Below are positions 13,763 through 15,936 of a DNA stretch of 15,936 nt, piece after piece. Under the pieces are notes generated by a model, which did not search any database, was not told the DNA's origin, and saw nothing but the letters and a program-made list of their open reading frames with translations. Position numbers and translations under genes: made by a program. The stretch's first letter is position 1, and every line of letters begins with the position of its first letter. The stretch comes from an uncultured Hyphomicrobiales bacterium (lineage in GTDB: Bacteria; Pseudomonadota; Alphaproteobacteria; Rhizobiales; Beijerinckiaceae): NCBI GenBank assembly GCA_903918155.1, contig CAIXDD010000251.1, forward strand, positions 1 to 15,936, in the 5' to 3' direction.

Positions 13763-14938
13763 TCAAACCGCAGCGCGCAGAAGGGCGGGCTCGCGGTGGA
13801 TCAACGGATGCATGAGATCCTGCAGGTCGATCATCAGATGTTCAGGGTCGATCTGGCGTCCGCCCGACAGAACGAGCGCGCGCTGCAACACGTTTTCAAG
13901 TTCGCGCACATTGCCGGGCCAATCGTAGGATTCCAGCTTGTCGATGGACGCTTCCGTGAGCTCCGGAACCTTCGCATAGCCGCCGGCATGTTTGGCGAGC
14001 AGGGCGACGGCGATGGGCAGAATGTCGCCACGGCGCTCGCTCAGCGATTGCGTGACGAGGGGGAACACGTTGAGGCGATAATAGAGGTCTTCGCGGAACC
14101 GGCCGGCCTTCACCTCTTCAAGCATGTAGCGGTTCGACGTGGCGATCACGCGCACGTCCACCGGAACAGGCTTTGCGCTGCCAAGAGGAGTCACTTCCTT
14201 CTCCTGCAGGACACGAAGAAGTTTCGCCTGAAGCGTCAGGGCCATTTCAGAGACTTCGTCGAGCAGAAGCGTGCCGCCGTCCGCCGCGCGGAAAATTCCT
14301 TTGTTCGGGTGATGCGCGCCCGTGAAGGCGCCGCGCTCATATCCAAACAGAACGGCTTCGAGCATCGTATCCGGCACTGCGGCGCAGTTCACCGCAATGA
14401 AGGGATTGCGTGCGCGCGGCGACGCGTTGTGCAGGAATTTCGACAAGACTTCCTTGCCGGTGCCGGTGGGCCCGACGAGCATCACCGTGACGTCGCTGAC
14501 GGCGACGCGGCGCGCAAGGCGCAGGAGATTGAAGGTCGACGGATCTCCGACAGCCACGCCCTGATCGTCGTCAAGGAAGCGCGCGATCACTTCGGACGTG
14601 AAGCGCCAATTGTCGCCGGTCGGCTTCACTTGCAGGGTGGTGCCGTTGAATTCGCATTTCAGCGAAAACGCGTCGCTGCGTTCGCCGAGCACGACGATGC
14701 GTTCGGCTTTCAGCTGGCGGCACCATTTCACGAAGCCGGTCGCATCCTGCGCGAGTTTCTTCGCCGCGGCGTGCGAGAGAAGCAGACCGCAGCGCGGCCA
14801 GTTCGCGTCCACGGCGCCAAGCGTTGCGAGGGTCGCGGTGTTGGTGTCGTAACCACGTTTGTGGAGATGCGTCAGCCACGCCTCGGCGTCCGATAATCCA
14901 TCTGTGATGCACAGAACCGCACTCACGGCGTTCTCCAT
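13763..14938 (-). CDS. Sigma-54 activator without DNA-binding domain (FleT/FlbD-like)
   Basis: A bacterial enhancer-binding protein heading the fliEFGHIJ unit. From ATG at 14938 it has 391 residues. Residues 1-125 form a degenerate receiver-like domain with no clear phosphorylation site. The AAA+ domain follows: Walker A GPTGTGKE 156-163, sigma-54 loop GAFTGA 203-208, Walker B GTLLLDE 222-228, arginine-finger region REDLYYRLN 282-290, and WPGNVREL 340-347. Only about 30 residues remain after the domain, so the usual Fis-type helix-turn-helix of FlbD is missing; R. sphaeroides FleT, encoded in the same place, also lacks one. In-frame codons run back to 15070, but the sigma-54 promoter at 14964-14979 excludes them. 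A GTG at 14926 with GGAG six bases upstream is a good alternative start. Confidence 0.9.
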   Translation of the reverse strand: MENAVSAVLCITDGLSDAEAWLTHLHKRGYDTNTATLATLGAVDANWPRCGLLLSHAAAKKLAQDATGFVKWCRQLKAERIVVLGERSDAFSLKCEFNGTTLQVKPTGDNWRFTSEVIARFLDDDQGVAVGDPSTFNLLRLARRVAVSDVTVMLVGPTGTGKEVLSKFLHNASPRARNPFIAVNCAAVPDTMLEAVLFGYERGAFTGAHHPNKGIFRAADGGTLLLDEVSEMALTLQAKLLRVLQEKEVTPLGSAKPVPVDVRVIATSNRYMLEEVKAGRFREDLYYRLNVFPLVTQSLSERRGDILPIAVALLAKHAGGYAKVPELTEASIDKLESYDWPGNVRELENVLQRALVLSGGRQIDPEHLMIDLQDLMHPLIHREPALLRAAV

Positions 14939-14963
14939 TGCTGATCGTTCGTGACGCAAGGAG

Positions 14964-14979
14964 AGCAACAGGCGTGCCA
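14964..14979 (-). promoter_or_regulatory. Sigma-54 (-24/-12) promoter of the activator-fliEFGHIJ unit
   Basis: The minus strand reads TGGCACG-CCTG-TTGCT, a full consensus match with the correct four-base spacer. The -12 C is at 14965, so transcription should start near 14953, 15 bases before ATG 14938 or 27 before GTG 14926. It makes the activator gene itself sigma-54 dependent, which implies control by another activator, most simply the divergent one beginning at 15218, or by self-activation. Confidence 0.88.
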
Positions 14980-15217
14980 CGGCGCTGCTCTGGCTGCGCG
15001 GCAGGCGCTTCGAGATGCGCGCAATCATCGCTAAAGAGCTGATTCGTTGGGCTGAACGGATGATACCCATTTTGGGTTTTAAAGCGCTTAGATTAGTTCA
15101 GGCGCTCAATTTCGCGTCGTAAGATTGGTTTTGGGTGGCGGGAATGGGGCGTTCGCCTTGTGCCTGGCTCTCGCCTCAGTCAAAAAATCGACAGACGTAG
15201 CGTTTGGCGGCGGGGCG
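14980..15217. promoter_or_regulatory. Divergent intergenic region between two activator genes
   Basis: About 240 bases upstream of the sigma-54 element and before the plus-strand activator. No stable RNA or credible small gene is seen. A 5-base inverted repeat ACCCA-TTT-TGGGT lies at 15065-15077 and an AAGCGCTT palindrome at 15082-15089; either could be an operator, but both are short. I find no sigma-54 element and no convincing -35/-10 pair for the plus-strand gene. The region is where enhancer sites for the minus-strand promoter would be expected. Confidence 0.4.
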
Positions 15218-15936
15218 ATGACGAAGGACGAAGTGCTGAAATGCCTTGCCCTGCCCAGCGCGTCCATGCGCGAGGCGCTCGATCTCGTGAGCCGCGTCGC
15301 GTCCTCCTCCACGACCGTCTTTATTCATGGTCCATCGGGGAGCGGCAAGGAATTCATCGCTCGTGCGGTTCATCTCCTCTCGCCGCGGGCGAAAGGCGCT
15401 TTCGTGGCGGTCAATTGCGGCGCCATTCCGCGCGAGCTGCTCGAAAGCGAATTGTTCGGGAGCGAGAAGGGCGCCTATACGGGCTCGGTGAAGACTCGCG
15501 CGGGTCTCCTTGAGACGGCTGCGGGCGGAACCCTGTTTCTCGACGAAATCGGGGACATGCCGCACGATATGCAGGTCAAGCTCCTGCGCGTTCTGGAGGA
15601 GCGGACGTTTTCGCGCGTCGGCGGATCGCAGACCATCCGCGCGGATGTGCGCATCGTATGCGCCACCCATCGCGACCTTGGCGCCATGGTCCAGGCCCAG
15701 TCGTTTCGCGAAGACCTCTATTATCGCATCAACGTCTTTCCGATCACCCTCTCGCCGCTTGATGAACGTAAGGAAGACGTGCCGCGTCTGGCGGAACTCA
15801 TCGTGGAGCGCTTCCGCGCCCAAGGGTTCGCCCATTGTCCCGTCTTGACGCCCGTCGCCATCGCCGCGATGCAGGCGGCTTCCTGGCCCGGCAACATTCG
15901 CCAATTGCGCAATATGATCGAGCGCGCGGGCGTGCT
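15218..15936 (+). CDS. Sigma-54 activator, AAA+ domain only visible (FleQ-like; 3' end outside window)
   Basis: The first 239 codons of an enhancer-binding protein read away from the flagellar operon. It starts directly with the AAA+ domain, with no receiver, GAF or PAS domain: MTKDEVLKC, Walker A GPSGSGKE 38-45, Walker B GTLFLDE 104-110, REDLYYRIN 164-172, and SWPGNIRQL 222-230. The sigma-54 contact loop reads GAYTGS (85-90); Tyr for Phe is common, but Ser for the last Ala is not. ATG at 15218 is preceded by a weak GGGG. The frame stays open further upstream without a better start. Whether a helix-turn-helix follows cannot be seen. Its divergent position opposite the HTH-less activator suggests a FleQ-like partner; an NtrC-type regulator of other genes is the alternative. 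Confidence 0.92.
   Translation, partial: MTKDEVLKCLALPSASMREALDLVSRVASSSTTVFIHGPSGSGKEFIARAVHLLSPRAKGAFVAVNCGAIPRELLESELFGSEKGAYTGSVKTRAGLLETAAGGTLFLDEIGDMPHDMQVKLLRVLEERTFSRVGGSQTIRADVRIVCATHRDLGAMVQAQSFREDLYYRINVFPITLSPLDERKEDVPRLAELIVERFRAQGFAHCPVLTPVAIAAMQAASWPGNIRQLRNMIERAGV

Noticed and set aside
13796..14896. Long plus-strand open frame (366 codons) opposite the activator gene
   Set aside because: It is the antisense shadow of a gene with full AAA+ motifs; its own product is low-complexity and matches no family I know.
15065..15080. ACCCA-TTT-TGGGT followed by TTT as a plus-strand terminator
   Set aside because: The stem has only five pairs, the T run is short, and no plus-strand gene ends before it.
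15176..15904. Minus-strand open frame of 242 codons at the right end
   Set aside because: Antisense to the plus-strand AAA+ activator, whose Walker motifs are unambiguous.
1..15936. Mobile elements, CRISPR arrays, tRNA or rRNA genes, or a defence system
   Set aside because: I looked for repeat-spacer patterns, transposase or integrase frames and RNA gene signatures and saw none; almost all of the window is accounted for by flagellar genes.

Overview
The window is one end of a bacterial flagellar basal-body and export gene cluster. Fifteen fli/flh genes lie on the minus strand. Reading that strand from high to low coordinates the order is: sigma-54 activator, fliE, fliF, fliG, fliH, fliI, fliJ, then fliK, fliL, fliM, fliN, fliO, fliP, fliQ, fliR, flhB, a 63-residue cysteine-rich protein, and a membrane protein cut by the left edge. 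At the right edge a second sigma-54 activator is read on the plus strand and runs out of the window. I see no tRNA, rRNA, CRISPR array, insertion sequence or phage gene. The G/C-rich, tightly overlapping genes and the FliG, FliL and FliM sequence style suggest an alphaproteobacterium. This is inference; the order fliEFGHIJ-fliK-fliLMNOPQR-flhB is the one known from Gammaproteobacteria and from the fla1 set of Rhodobacter sphaeroides.

Control appears to rest on sigma-54. Two near-identical, consensus-perfect -24/-12 elements are visible on the minus strand. One (14964-14979) lies just upstream of the activator that heads fliEFGHIJ. The other (8095-8110) starts directly after the fliJ stop codon and points into fliK, so the cluster probably splits into two sigma-54 units. 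The minus-strand activator has a complete AAA+ domain with GAFTGA but no C-terminal helix-turn-helix. The divergent plus-strand activator begins directly at its AAA+ domain and has GAYTGS in the sigma-54 contact loop. This resembles the FleQ/FleT pair of R. sphaeroides, where FleT lacks a DNA-binding domain and its gene heads fliEFGHIJ.

Functionally the genes give the MS ring and its adaptor (FliF, FliE), the C ring (FliG, FliM, FliN), the export ATPase with its regulator and coiled-coil stalk (FliI, FliH, FliJ), the export gate (FliO, FliP, FliQ, FliR, FlhB), hook-length control (FliK) and the stator-associated FliL. flhA is absent from its common place after flhB. Most junctions overlap by 4 nt (ATGA or TTGA), which implies translational coupling.

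The main anomalies are a one-base frameshift in fliR at a run of five G, an NPQH instead of NPTH self-cleavage site in FlhB, the HTH-less activator, and a compact set of signals (promoter on the start codon, palindromes, terminator-like hairpin) at the 5' end of fliK.
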